In this document: piece after piece, positions 34,701-46,700 of the stretch
How positions within the stretch are numbered: position 1 is the stretch's first letter
Layout of the letters: the number at the start of each line of letters is the position of its first letter
DNA from: Hirundichthys speculiger
Lineage: Eukaryota > Chordata > Actinopteri > Beloniformes > Exocoetidae
DNA length: 64,000 nt
Reading direction: 5' to 3'
Assembly: GCA_018398805.1 (NCBI GenBank)
Contig: JAGFBZ010000174.1
Coordinates: 1 to 64,000 of the forward strand
Translations under genes and position numbers: made by a program
Notes under the pieces: generated by a model
Database searches by the model: none
What the model was told of the DNA's origin: nothing
The model's input: only the letters and a program-made list of their open reading frames with translations

Positions 34701-37700
34701 ACCACATCTCAGGTCAACACCCGTCCTGGGGTTAGGGTCAGGATCTTTCAGGGACCACGCTGAACTGGGTCAGGGACTTGTGTCGGATCAGCATAACTCA
34801 TGAAGACTGTCTCCTCCCATCAGGTCCGGGGGAGGACGACACTGAGCTCCTTCAAGGTGTTTTTAATCACACAGAGCACATAAGAAACACAACGGCTCAG
34901 CTTAATCCCACAAAGACCATCGTCACCCAGAAAAACCCAGTTCCAGCAGCTAAGAGGACACACTAGTGTCCTGCAGAAGACTGGAGCTGGAGACCAGCTG
35001 CTACATTCCAGACCATGTGGTCCTACCACCATGTGGTCCTACCACCATGTGGTCCTACCACGTGGTCTGGCCTTTGATGCCTCGCCATCGTGAATGGCTC
35101 CACAGTGAAAAACTGATACGCTGTGACGAGTAGAAATCATCTCTGAAATGTCCGAGCTCTTCTGTTGACGGTGGGAACGTGCAACGGCAGATGGTACCGA
35201 GGTGGCGCCTTTCTTTGGTATCAAAGATTCCTCCAGATGTGTCCAGCTGTTCCTGAGATGTGGCCTTGCTTCAACACCCACCTGCACCTGGACAGAACTG
35301 GGGGAAAATTATAACTTATATTGGTCATTATCACATGAGATACTACGTTCAGTGTAACATAATGACTCAGAGGCCCTGGAGGAGCTGCAGGAACTGTGAC
35401 GCCAACGTAAATCCAGACTTCTCTCGCGACTCCACAAATGAGCCGTTTAGCATCCGTTTTTTTGAGAACGAGTCTGACTCGGCGTCTGGGCCGAACAGTG
35501 TGTCTCATTGTGTCCTCGTCTTCTTTCCAGGACACATCCGGGATCCCAACAACCAGCTGCAGACCGTGAAGAACCTGCGCATCTGCGTGAACAACGTGGT
35601 GACCGCTCCTACTCCAACATCCTCGGCCCTGCGGCCCGCTCAGTACCGCCAGCTCAATGAGGTGGTGCTGTCCTGCCAGCCACAGGAGGGCGCTATGTCC
35701 ACCGTCATGAGGGCGGGAGACTACAGCCTCAGTTTAAGTGGTGAGCAGAGTCAGGATCAGGGTCTGATCCTGAACCAGTTAGCTTTAATCCCACGTTACC
35801 GGTCCCTGAGGGGGGTCTGATCCTGAACCAGTTAGCTTTAATCCTACGTTACCGGTCCCTGAGGGAGATCTGATCCTGAACCAGTTAGCTTTAATCCTAC
35901 GTTACCGGTCCCTGAGGGAGATCTGATCCTGAACCAGTTAGCTTTAATCCTACGTTACCGGTCCCTGAGGGGGGTCTGATCCTGAACCAGTTAGCTTTAA
36001 TCCTACGTTACCGGTCCCTGAGGGAGATCTGATCCTGAACCAGTTAGCTTTAATCCTACGTTACCGGTCCCTGAGGGGGATCTGATCCTGAACCAGTTAG
36101 CTTTAATCCTACGTTACCGGTCCCTGAGGGGGATCTGATCCTGAACCAGTTAGCTTTAATCCTACGTTACCGGTCCCTGAGGGGGATCTGATCCTGAACC
36201 AGTTAGCTTTAATCCTACGTTACCGGTCCCTGAGGGGGATCTGATCCTGAACCAGTTAGCTTTAATCCTACGTTACCGGTCCCTGAGGGGGATCTGATCC
36301 TGAACCAGTTAGCTTCAATCCTACGTTACCGGTCCCTGAGGGGGGTCTGATCCTGAACCAGTTAGCTTTAATCCTACGTTACCGGCCCCTGAGAAAGATC
36401 TGATCCTGAACCAGTTAGCTTTAATCCTACGTTACCGGTCCCTGAGGGAGATCTGATCCTGAACCAGTTAGCTTTAATCCACGTTACCGGTCCCTGAGGG
36501 AGATCTGATCCTGAACCAGTTAGCTTTAATCCTACGTTACCGGTCCCTGAGGGGGATCTGATCCTGAACCAGTTAGCTTTAATCCCACGTTACCGGTCCC
36601 TGAGGGGGATCTGATCCTGAACCAGTTAGCTTTTAATCCTACGTTACCGGTCCCTGAGGGGGATCTGATCCTGACCAGTTAGATTTAATCCTACGTTACC
36701 GGTCCCTGAGGGGGATCTGATCCTGAACCAGTTAGCTTTAATCCTACGTTACCGGTCCCTGAGGGAGGTCTGATCCTGAACCAGTTAGCTTTAATCCCAC
36801 GTTACCGGACCCTGAGGGAGGTCTGATCCTGAACCAGTTAGCTTTAATCCCACGTTACCGGTCCCTGAGGGGGGATCTGATCCTGAACCAGTTAGCTTTA
36901 ATCCTACGTTACCGGTCCCTGAGGGGGATCTGATCCTGAGCCAGTTAGCTTTAATCCCACGTTACCGGTCCCTGAGGGAGATCTGATCCTGAACCAGTTA
37001 GCTTTAATCCCACGTTACCGGTCCCTGAGAGAGATCTGATCCTGAACCAGTTAGCTTTTATCCTACGTTACCGGTCCCTGAGGGGGGTCTGATCCTGAAC
37101 CAGTTAGCTTTAATCCCACGTTACCGGTCCCTGAGAAGGATCTGATCCTGAACCAGTTAGCTTTAATCCCACGTTACCGGTCCCTGAGAAGGATCTGATC
37201 CTGAACCAGTTAGCTTTAATCCCACGTTACCGGTCCCTGAGGGGGGATCTGATCCTGAACCAGTTAGCTTTAATCCCACGTTACCGGTCCCTGAGGGAGG
37301 TCTGATCCTGAACCAGTTAGCTTTAATCCTACGTTACCGGTCCCTGAGGGAGGTCTGATCCTGAACCAGTTAGCTTTAATCCCACGTTACCGGTCCCTGA
37401 GGGAGGTCTGATCCTGAACCAGTTAGCTTTAATCCCACGTTACCGGTCCCTGAGGGGGGATCTGATCCTGAACCAGTTAGCTTTAATCCTACGTTACCGG
37501 TCCCTGAGGGGGATCTGATCCTGAGCCAGTTAGCTTTAATCCCACGTTACCGGTCCCTGAGGGAGATCTGATCCTGAACCAGTTAGCTTTAATCCCACGT
37601 TACCGGTCCCTGAGAGAGATCTGATCCTGAACCAGTTAGCTTTTATCCTACGTTACCGGTCCCTGAGGGGGGTCTGATCCTGAACCAGTTAGCTTTAATC

Positions 37701-40700
37701 CCACGTTACCGGTCCCTGAGAAGGATCTGATCCTGAACCAGTTAGCTTTAATCCCACGTTACCGGTCCCTGAGGGGGATCTGATCCTGAACCAGTTAGCT
37801 TTAATCCCACGTTACCGGTCCCTGAGGGAGATCTGATCCTGAACCAGTTAGCTTTAATCCTACGTTACCGGTCCCTGAGAAGGATCTGATCCTGAACCAG
37901 TTAGCTTTAATCCTACGTTACCTGTCCCTGAGGGGGATCTGATCCTGAACCAGTTAGCTTTAATCCTACGTTACCGGTCCCTGAGGGGTCTGATCCTGAA
38001 CCAGTTAGCTTTAATCCTACGTTACCGGTCCCTGAGGGGGATCTGATCCTGAACCAGTTAGCTTTAATCCTACGTTACCGGTCCCTGAGAGGGGTCTGAT
38101 CCTGAACCAGTTAGCTTTAATCCTACGTTACCGGTCCCTGAGGGGGGTCTGATCCTGAACCAGTTAGCTTTAATCCTACGTTACCGGTCCCTGAGGGGGG
38201 TCTGATCCTGAACCAGTTAGCTTTAATCCTACGTTACCGGTCCCTGAGGGGGGTCTGATCCTGAACCAGTTAGCTTTAATCCTACGTTACCGGTCCCTGA
38301 GGGGGTCTGATCCTGAACCAGTTAGCTTTAATCCTACGTTACCGGTCCCTGAGGGAGCTCTGATCCTGAACCAGTTAGCTTTAATCCTACGTTACCGGTC
38401 CCTGAGGGGATCATGTCAGATTTCATTTCCTTTGTGTCTTTATTTCCAGTAACGACGCCTTGGTTCGAAACCTACCGGGAGAACTTCTTCCAGCTGATGC
38501 CTGCGTCTGAGCACGAGTTCCTCAACCACTACCTGGCCTGTATCCTTCTGACAGACCCAGACCAGGGCTGGGACCAGGGCTGGGACCAGGGCTGGGACCA
38601 GGGCTGGGACCAGGGCTGGGACCTGGGGGACTGGGACCTGGACTGGGACCTGGACTGGGACCTGGACTGGGACCTGGACTGGGACCTGAACTGGGACCTG
38701 GACTGGGCAGCTCTGCAGGGTGATGCTAGTTCAAATGCTGGAGGAGGTTCCTCTCTCAGATGTTTGGGTTGTTGCTGCTGCTCGGAGTTCATTTATCGTC
38801 GAACAGCTCGTAGAAATTACTTTCTTTGTGACAGACTTCCACACCCCTGCACACGTTTACTCTCTAATTACAGTATAATTATAATTACATGATAATTCAA
38901 GCCAGCTGCTGAGACGACCGTAGAGCCATTAAACATGTAGAGGAGTCTCCATGTTCAACCTCAACCAACATCAGCGGCAACAGGAATCAGAGTTTAACCC
39001 TTTAGCAGGTGTCACTCCTCACAGTGCAACATAGTGCTGGGTGGTATGACCAAAAATGTATATCACGGTATTTTTCAAAATTATATCGGTTTCACGGTAT
39101 ATTACTGTATTTTTTTTTTTTTTTTTTTGAAGGCACAACTGGGTTGTTAACTAGGGGTGAGTATTGGCAAGGACCTCGCAATACGATATGTATCATGATA
39201 CTTGGGTCACGATGCGATATTATCACGATATTGCAATATTTTACCCAGTTAATATCAAAATTAAAAGTAGAGATGAAAATTCAAGTTGCTGTATATGTTC
39301 ATCAGATGATATTGATCATTCAGAGGACAAATTGAGTCAAAACTATTTGCTTCAAAACAACCTATTTATTGTTTATTATTAGTGTTTTTGCACATTTAAA
39401 TTTTAAACAATTGAAATGTGAAAGTTAAACAACTTTCCTAAAAAAATCAATATTAGGAGCTGAAAAATCGATATTATATTGGGCGGCCGAAAATCGCGAT
39501 ATATTGCCAAATTAATTTTTTTTCACACCCCTAGTCCAGAGCGCCCGTTTCCTTCAAAAAGCCACTAAAAACAACCTATTTATTGTTTATTATTGGTGTT
39601 TTTGCACATTTAATAAATGAATAAAATAAAATAAATAGAATAAAAAATTCCTAAATAATCGATGTTAGGAGCGGAAAAATCAATATTATATTGGGCGGTG
39701 GAAAATCGCGATATATTGCCAAGTCGATTTTGTTTTTCACACCCCTAGTGTTAACCACATTTTCTAATCATTTAGAGAGGAATTGCTGCTGTAAATTGTC
39801 TTAGAATGACCTATTTTACTGTCACGAGGAGTGAATATTGTAGAAAAACATTCATATCTACACTAGTATTAATACAGGTTTGCATGGCCTCACAAAATGA
39901 TACTATTTACAAAGAGGTGGCACTCGTTATTCTAATTAAAGCTGGGGTAGGTGTTGTTTGAAAAACGGTTCCAGCAATCCAACTCAAGTGAGATTTTGAA
40001 AATATACACTCCCTCCCTCCTCCCAAAGGCTCCGCCTCCTCCTCTTCAGCTCACCCTCGAAACCACGCCTTCACACGATTCACGACTACATGAACCACAG
40101 GGAGGGAGCGAGGGAGGGGTGGGTGGGAGTGCATTGATATTTGATGGACGTAATATGCAGCCAATCAAAATAGTGATGATCACTATTTTGATTGGTCAGA
40201 GTTTTTCTCTGATTATAACCTCTAGACCGGACCAAAACGTTTCGTTTTTTTTGCAAACATTTTATTTCAGTGGGTGCAATGGGAATGTGAAAAGGTTTTC
40301 AGGCAATATTGTAAAAAGTGTTGCAAAAAAAAAAACACCTACCCCACCTTTAAATGAAGGAATCAGAATGATAGTTGCAGTTAAAATACAGAACCCTTTT
40401 ATTTTTCACATTTTGCAAACAACGTGAAAAACCATATTTTGTAAAAAATCAACATTAACTACACAATGTAAACAACGTTCTAAAGTTGTAGCCGCGGGAG
40501 GCAACACCAGCCTGGTATAGCCTCCCGCGGCTACAACTTTAGCTCGGCAACATTTCCACACGACAGACACGGCTCCTGGTTCAGGAAGAAGTTCCTCATC
40601 TCATGTTGCCGTTCTGGAGCTTCCACTTCGGGACTTTCTCTGTTTGCATCCATCACATTTAACCAGAAACTAGTAGCGTGTTGCGCCTCCAGTGCAACTG

Positions 40701-43700
40701 CAAAACAGTCCCCTGTCAAACAATGTTCTGCGGCACTTACGTTCCGCCGCGCGGCGTTCCCAGTGTTGTGTAGCTACAGTACATACTCACTAGTATTACG
40801 GTATATGAAAAATTCATATAAGAAAAATAAACAGCAGTATTCGGTATGAACCGGTATACCGCCCAGCACTAGTGCAACAGTCCTTTTATTTTTAATCTGC
40901 TAAGATCAAATTGTGCTGCAGGAATCTTGGTACTCAAGCAAATGTGACTCTGTCAGTGTGGCTGGATCCTTGACGCTGTGGTCCGCCAGGCCTGCTGGTG
41001 GTTTCCTCCACGGAGGCGGTCCCGGTCGAGCAGTTCCTCAAGCTTTCCCAGGAGCAGCACCGGATCCAGCACAGCGGAGAGTACAGCAACCCCAAGTGGT
41101 TCATCCCCAACACACTCAAGTACTACGTCCTGCTGCACGACGTGAGCGAAGGGGACGAGCAGAGGTACAGACGCTCTGGATCCCAGAGTTCCTGGATCTC
41201 TCATCACTGTGGTTCATGTCATACAGCCGATACTTCCTTTTTCAGACCTTCAGCACGCTCCAAAAACAGTTGGGACAGTAAACTTTTTTACTTTTCAGTG
41301 ATTTTTTTTTCTGATGTGTTGATCAAGTGAAGATCCAGTTTTCTTTTCAGCACTGATTTGTTCCCAGTCCAACATGCTGGACCTGCAAAAACGGGTGTTA
41401 ATTAGCAAATAATGATGAGGAAAAATATTAGGGATGCACGATAATTATCGACCCGATAACTATCGGACCGATAACAGGAAATTATGACGTCATCTCGATA
41501 AGTCCAATATCATGACCAATAGTTTCACATTGGAAAAATAAATATCTATTCATTTAAAGAGTCTAAACTGTTTTTGGTTTTGTTCATAGTATTGATGTAA
41601 TGATCTTAGGTTTATGTTTGTGTTAACGGTTATCGGTATTGGCCTTTAGGAGCTGAAAGTTATCGGTTATCAGCATCGGTTTTAAAAAACAGTTATGGTG
41701 CATCCCTAAAAAATGTGTTTTTGCATCGTTCACGTGGTCTCCCAGAATTGAGCGAGCGTTTCTGTGCCTGCCTAAGGCTTCCTGTGCTTCACCTGTGCTT
41801 CACCTGTGCTCTCGTATTTGCCTCCTCCAGGGCGGAAACGGTTTATGAAGACATGAAACAAAGGTACGGCCCGCAGGGCTGTTACCTCCTGAAAACCAAC
41901 TCCCGCTCCTCGTCGGCCGGAGAGGAAGAGCAGATCCCAGACCCCTGGAGTCAGTACCTTCACAAGAACATCCTCCGCAGCCAGGTGAGCCCCGGGGTCT
42001 CCTCCCAGTCAGCTGTGCACCTGTCACAGTTCCGCTGCAACAACACCTGACCAGATAAAGGGACGTATAGTGAACTCCTTTAGACCTGCTCAGACCTGGA
42101 GTTCTGGACAGAAGCAGCAGATTAAACATTAAAACCTGTGTTGAGGTCAAACTAGCCCGTCGCACGCGTTGAGTAGGGCTGTAGTGATACACTAATCTCA
42201 CGATACGATACACGATACTCGGCTCATGATACGATATATATCGATATTCATTTTCTGAAAAAAAGAACGGGACAAAGTGGTTTTGGTGACATCTTGTGAG
42301 TGTTCCAATTACTTTGTTTGAATTAATTGAACTGAAAGTGTCACAGAGAGGAGAGAAAGGAGACCTCTGATTGGTCAATTCTACATCCGCGTAGAAAAGA
42401 GCGCGTCATTAAAGAAATGAGGAAGTACCCACATCTGTACGATTCTGGTTCTCCATGCTACAAAGACAGCACATATTCTAGTAATTAATGGAGGGAGATA
42501 GCGATGAATGTGGGTCTGGATACGGCCGAGACGGTGAGGAAGTGGAAAAACACAAGAGATAAGTTTAGTAAGTTTAGCTAGTTCGTGATTGTCGCTCTTG
42601 CGTTGTGGCGTGGAATAACGTGTGTGTCGCAGCAGGGATCCTGCATCAGTCCGATGTTCTTGTAACGTTCTGTCACGTGCATAAGTGAGTCAACACCGTG
42701 ATCCGTGCTGCAGGATGTGCTGGATCTGGCTCCGGCTGCTGCTGAGAACAGCATCAGCGCCACTGAGGAGGACGGCGGGGACTCGGAGGAGAGAGGTCAG
42801 TGAGCCCGGCGGCTGCTCTGCCAGAGGGGTTTCCCTTCTTCCTTCCTCTTTGATGGACATGCGTTTGTGTAGATGGACCCAGGGAACCTGGCGGCCTGGA
42901 AACCCATCCTCTCCAGCTCGATGCGGACAGCAGCTCGGCCAGTCTGCGCACGCTCAGTGACGCCAACGTGGACCTGAAGAAAGGCGCGAGGGATGCGGAC
43001 GGCGTGGCGTCGGGAGGCGGAGGCCACGGCGCCTGTCTGACGCTGAACGACCACGACCACATCAGACAGTTCATCCAGGAGTTCACCTTCAGGGGCCTGC
43101 TGCCCCACGTGGAGAAGAACATCAGACAACTCAACGACCAGGTACCGTTGACCCACAGGTGATGAGTATGACTGAAGCATCAGGAGATAAACGTGTCAGA
43201 GGATGGTCAGAAACATGATCTGATATCAGAGCTACTGGAGGAGCTGGAGGTGTCTTCAGACTACAGGACTGGTCTGTCTTGGGATCTTGGGTTATTTGGG
43301 ATCTTGATGTTGGAGTGCAGCAGGGGTGAAGGTGAAGAGGTAACTTACACACCTCCTTTCTAACCTGTCCAGGTGCTTCTAAGCTTTTTACAAGCTGCAG
43401 TCATTTGCTGCCAGTTTGAGGGGCGTCGTGGCGTGCTGGGGAGCCCGGCTCACGCGTCACGATTCAGGCATGAAAATCCCTCACCTTTTGGCGAAATTCG
43501 CCGTTTTGAAGTCAAAAAGGGTGACCTACGTGAATCGTGTAGATCCGAGGAGTTTTCTTTTTCTGAGGGGGGAGGGGGGTATCGGTGTCGGAGTCGGGAG
43601 GTTTTTTTATTTTTATTATTTTGATTATCATATAACTGCCCTAATAAGCAAACTGAGCACTTCAGAAATCTGCCCTTTAAATGACACTTGGACGGTCAGT

Positions 43701-46700
43701 AAATCCTGTCCAGAACCAATCAGGTCAGATTGTTCCATTATTCCAGTCATACCAACGTTCTTCATGTGGACTCGGAGGTTACGTTGCTAAGCGGGACGAG
43801 AAGCAGGAGCTAGTAATGTCCACGCCGGGGACGAGGCAGACGAGCGTACGTTTCCTACCTACATTTACCAGTGGATTGAATTTAGTGAGTTATGGTTTCA
43901 ATTGTTTTCATACCTTGCGGTATAACAAGGTTACTGCCGTTCGCTACAGCTAACGTTGAACACCGTCAGAGCTAGCCAAAGCTGCGGTGAAAAACAGCTC
44001 CTGTTTGCTGGAAGTTCACGTCAAGCTTGTGTAGTTAACGGTAACATAAAAGAAGAAACACTGGCTTCTTTCTAATAATCTAATATAATTGGTGAATCCA
44101 TGTCAGGGACGTGTGAGGATGATATTCACTGAGGGCTGAGAAGGCTGAAGGTGAAGTTGGAAACTAGAGTCACTTGATACCTGAACCCTTTTTGGACTGT
44201 ATACCTGAAGTTTAAATTTTAAGTTTTGATGTGGAAAAGTCCTTCAGAAATGTTGTTAACTCGAGTGGAAACAGGAAGTTAAAAACCCACTGACCTGAGC
44301 AGACCACTGGGGGTCTGCAGTGGTGACTTTAGTCCAGATCAAGGCATTGAATGATGCTCATCCTGTAAATGGAGAATACAACAACATCTGTACGGTGTTT
44401 AATCAGTGAGTTCAGCTTTTTCCTCTGTAATGCTCCTGATCCATGATCCGTCTGTCCTCAGCTGGTGTCCAGGAAAGGCCTGAGCCGGTCTCTGTTCACG
44501 GCCACCAAGAAGTGGTTCGGTGGAGGGAAGGTTCCAGAGAAGAGCGTCAGCGAACCCAAGAGCACCTGTGGTCTCCTGTAAGCTCCTCCGTCCAGCGTCC
44601 AGCGTGCTTTCAGACTTTGAGGCGTGTTTGACCTGACCTGTCCCGTTAGGTATCCACCCGAAGCCCCCGAGCTGCAGATCAGGAAGATGGCCGACCTGTG
44701 CTTCCTGGTCCAGCACTACGAGCTGGCCTACAGCTGCTACCACACCGCCAAGAAGGACTTCCTGTCGGACCAGGCCATGCTGTACGCCGCAGGAGCGCTG
44801 GTGAGAACTCAGGACGACTCTGACAACGACAGAGCTCTACTCCACTGGGTTTAACTGGGAAGGCGTGTCCTTCAGCTCTTATTCCATCCCTCTAATCTCT
44901 CCCCTGCTGTCCTCTCATCCATCTCTCCTCTCCTTCATTCCTGGGTGCTCTGCAGGAAATGGCGGCAGTGTCTGCCTTCCTGCAGACTGGAGCGCCCCGA
45001 CCTTACCCCGCCCACTACATGGACACCGCCATCCAGACGTACAGAGATGTCTGCAAGTAAGACGGACTGTCCAACTGGAGACGTTTACAATCATTAACCG
45101 CTGCTGTGCTTTTGTGATTTAACACAATGAGGTCATTGTAGCTGCCGGATTGTTTTAAACCACTCAAGTCTTGTTGCTGAACCTCATTTTGATATCTAAG
45201 ATACGAGCTGCCAGAGTAGGAAGTGATTTGGGATGATAGTCCTTTTCATGCTGGCATCTCCAGTAGGGCTGGGTTAAACGATTATTTTTGTAATCGATTA
45301 ATCTAGAAAATAGTTTTTCGATGCATCAATTAATCTAACGATTCATTTTTAAATCCGATTCGATTAGATTTCGATTCGATTATCGATTATCTCCCCATAA
45401 TTTGACCTATATAGCAATTAATGCAAATTTATCTCCATGAATAAAACACAAATTTCTTCTTTTAAGTTCAAAAATGAATTGTATTGAACAATACAACAAT
45501 AAAGTGCACACAGTTGTAGTGCAATGGAATCCTATAATAAAAAATAATGAAATAAAACTTTCCTTCAATAAATAAAACTGCAAAAAACTGAACCAAAATC
45601 TTATCAACATAAAATAAATAAAAATAACAGCAGCGGTGACAGCTGCAATTTACAAAACAACACAATGTGTGACAGCAGCAACTTAGCCTAATCATTTAAA
45701 TCTGTGAAATAAATAACAAATAAATTCAAGTATGAGGCCTATTACAGTTAAGTGAACAGTAGTTTAACTTTTAGTAGTTAGGATGCTCTCAGTAAGTGCA
45801 GCAGCCTCCTGGGGGGTGCAGGGGGGGTGTTTTTTTTTCATCTGATAGTACAAACTTTTCTGCTTATCCCTGAAAACATAAATCACAAACACAGTGCACA
45901 GGTTAATAAAAAATATATACTTCTAAATGATCTGCCCATACCAATAAAGTATAATAATAATAATAATAATACATTAACCTAAAAGTTGGAAAACAACAAT
46001 CAATGTTGTATTTTTTTTAAAAAAGACAGACAAAGAAATAAAAAAAAACTAACTTTAGCGTGTATTTGAGGAGTGTGTGTCTGTGTCAGTTAAGGTGTGT
46101 GTGTGTGTGTGTGTTTAAGTGGGCACATGTTCTGTGTGTGCGAGGCTGGAGCAATAGTTACGTAGTGCGGTTTGGATGAATGACGGGGTTAATCATTGCA
46201 AACAAGGAAAGAAAAAAAAGTTGAAAACTTACGGTGTCTTCTCCTCCACACAAGCAGCTCCCGGGTGCCTCCTCTTAAGGTGCTGGTGCATCGCGGTAGT
46301 GCTTTTATGATCACAGGTCACAGACCACCGAACCGTTACCTTTAGGTGTAAAGTACTCCCATACTTTTGACATCCTGTTACGAGATAGCGTCTTCTCCCC
46401 CGACTCGCTGCTACTCGATGCCGCGGCCGCCGCCATTTTTTGATTCTGAGTGACGACGCATCGACGTGCAGTTTTTGCGTCGACATCATCGATGACGTCG
46501 ACGCGTCGTCCCAGCCCTAATCTCCTGACGACGCGTCTCGTCTCCGTCCTTCACAGGAACATGGTGCTGGCTGAGCGCTGCGCTCTGCTCAGCGCCGAGG
46601 TATTCAAGAGTCAGGCCAAGTACTCTGAGGCTGCGACGCTGCTCATCAAGATGACCAGCGAGGTGAGAGAACGGCGTGCTGTTTAGTTGTGCTGTGGAGG

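Larger units (their letters stand above)
39032..40872. mobile_element. hAT-like element with nested insertions, intron 3
   Basis: The tips TAGTGCTGGGTGGTATGACC (left) and GGTATACCGCCCAGCACTA (right) are inverted repeats of a common fish hAT-like family. Inside are a smaller element ending CACACCCCTAG (39152-39535, with a second such end at 39752), a 418-bp MITE (39936-40353) and a perfect hairpin (40480-40542). No transposase frame was recognised. Confidence 0.7.

Noticed and set aside
35747..38408. CRISPR-like regular spacing
   Set aside because: Units abut with no unique spacers, no cas genes, and a vertebrate intron context. A simple minisatellite.
38413..38892. Plus-strand ORF joining exon 3 to a DQGW/DLDW repeat
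   Set aside because: It reads through the exon 3 donor into the intronic 12-bp array. Exon 4 continues in phase with conserved TRAPPC8 sequence, so this is intron.
42480..42600. Possible MADF/Myb-like start (TAETVRKWKNTRDKF) in intron 5
   Set aside because: Only a short stretch resembles a MADF domain and no partner exon or element ends were found. Too weak to list as a gene.
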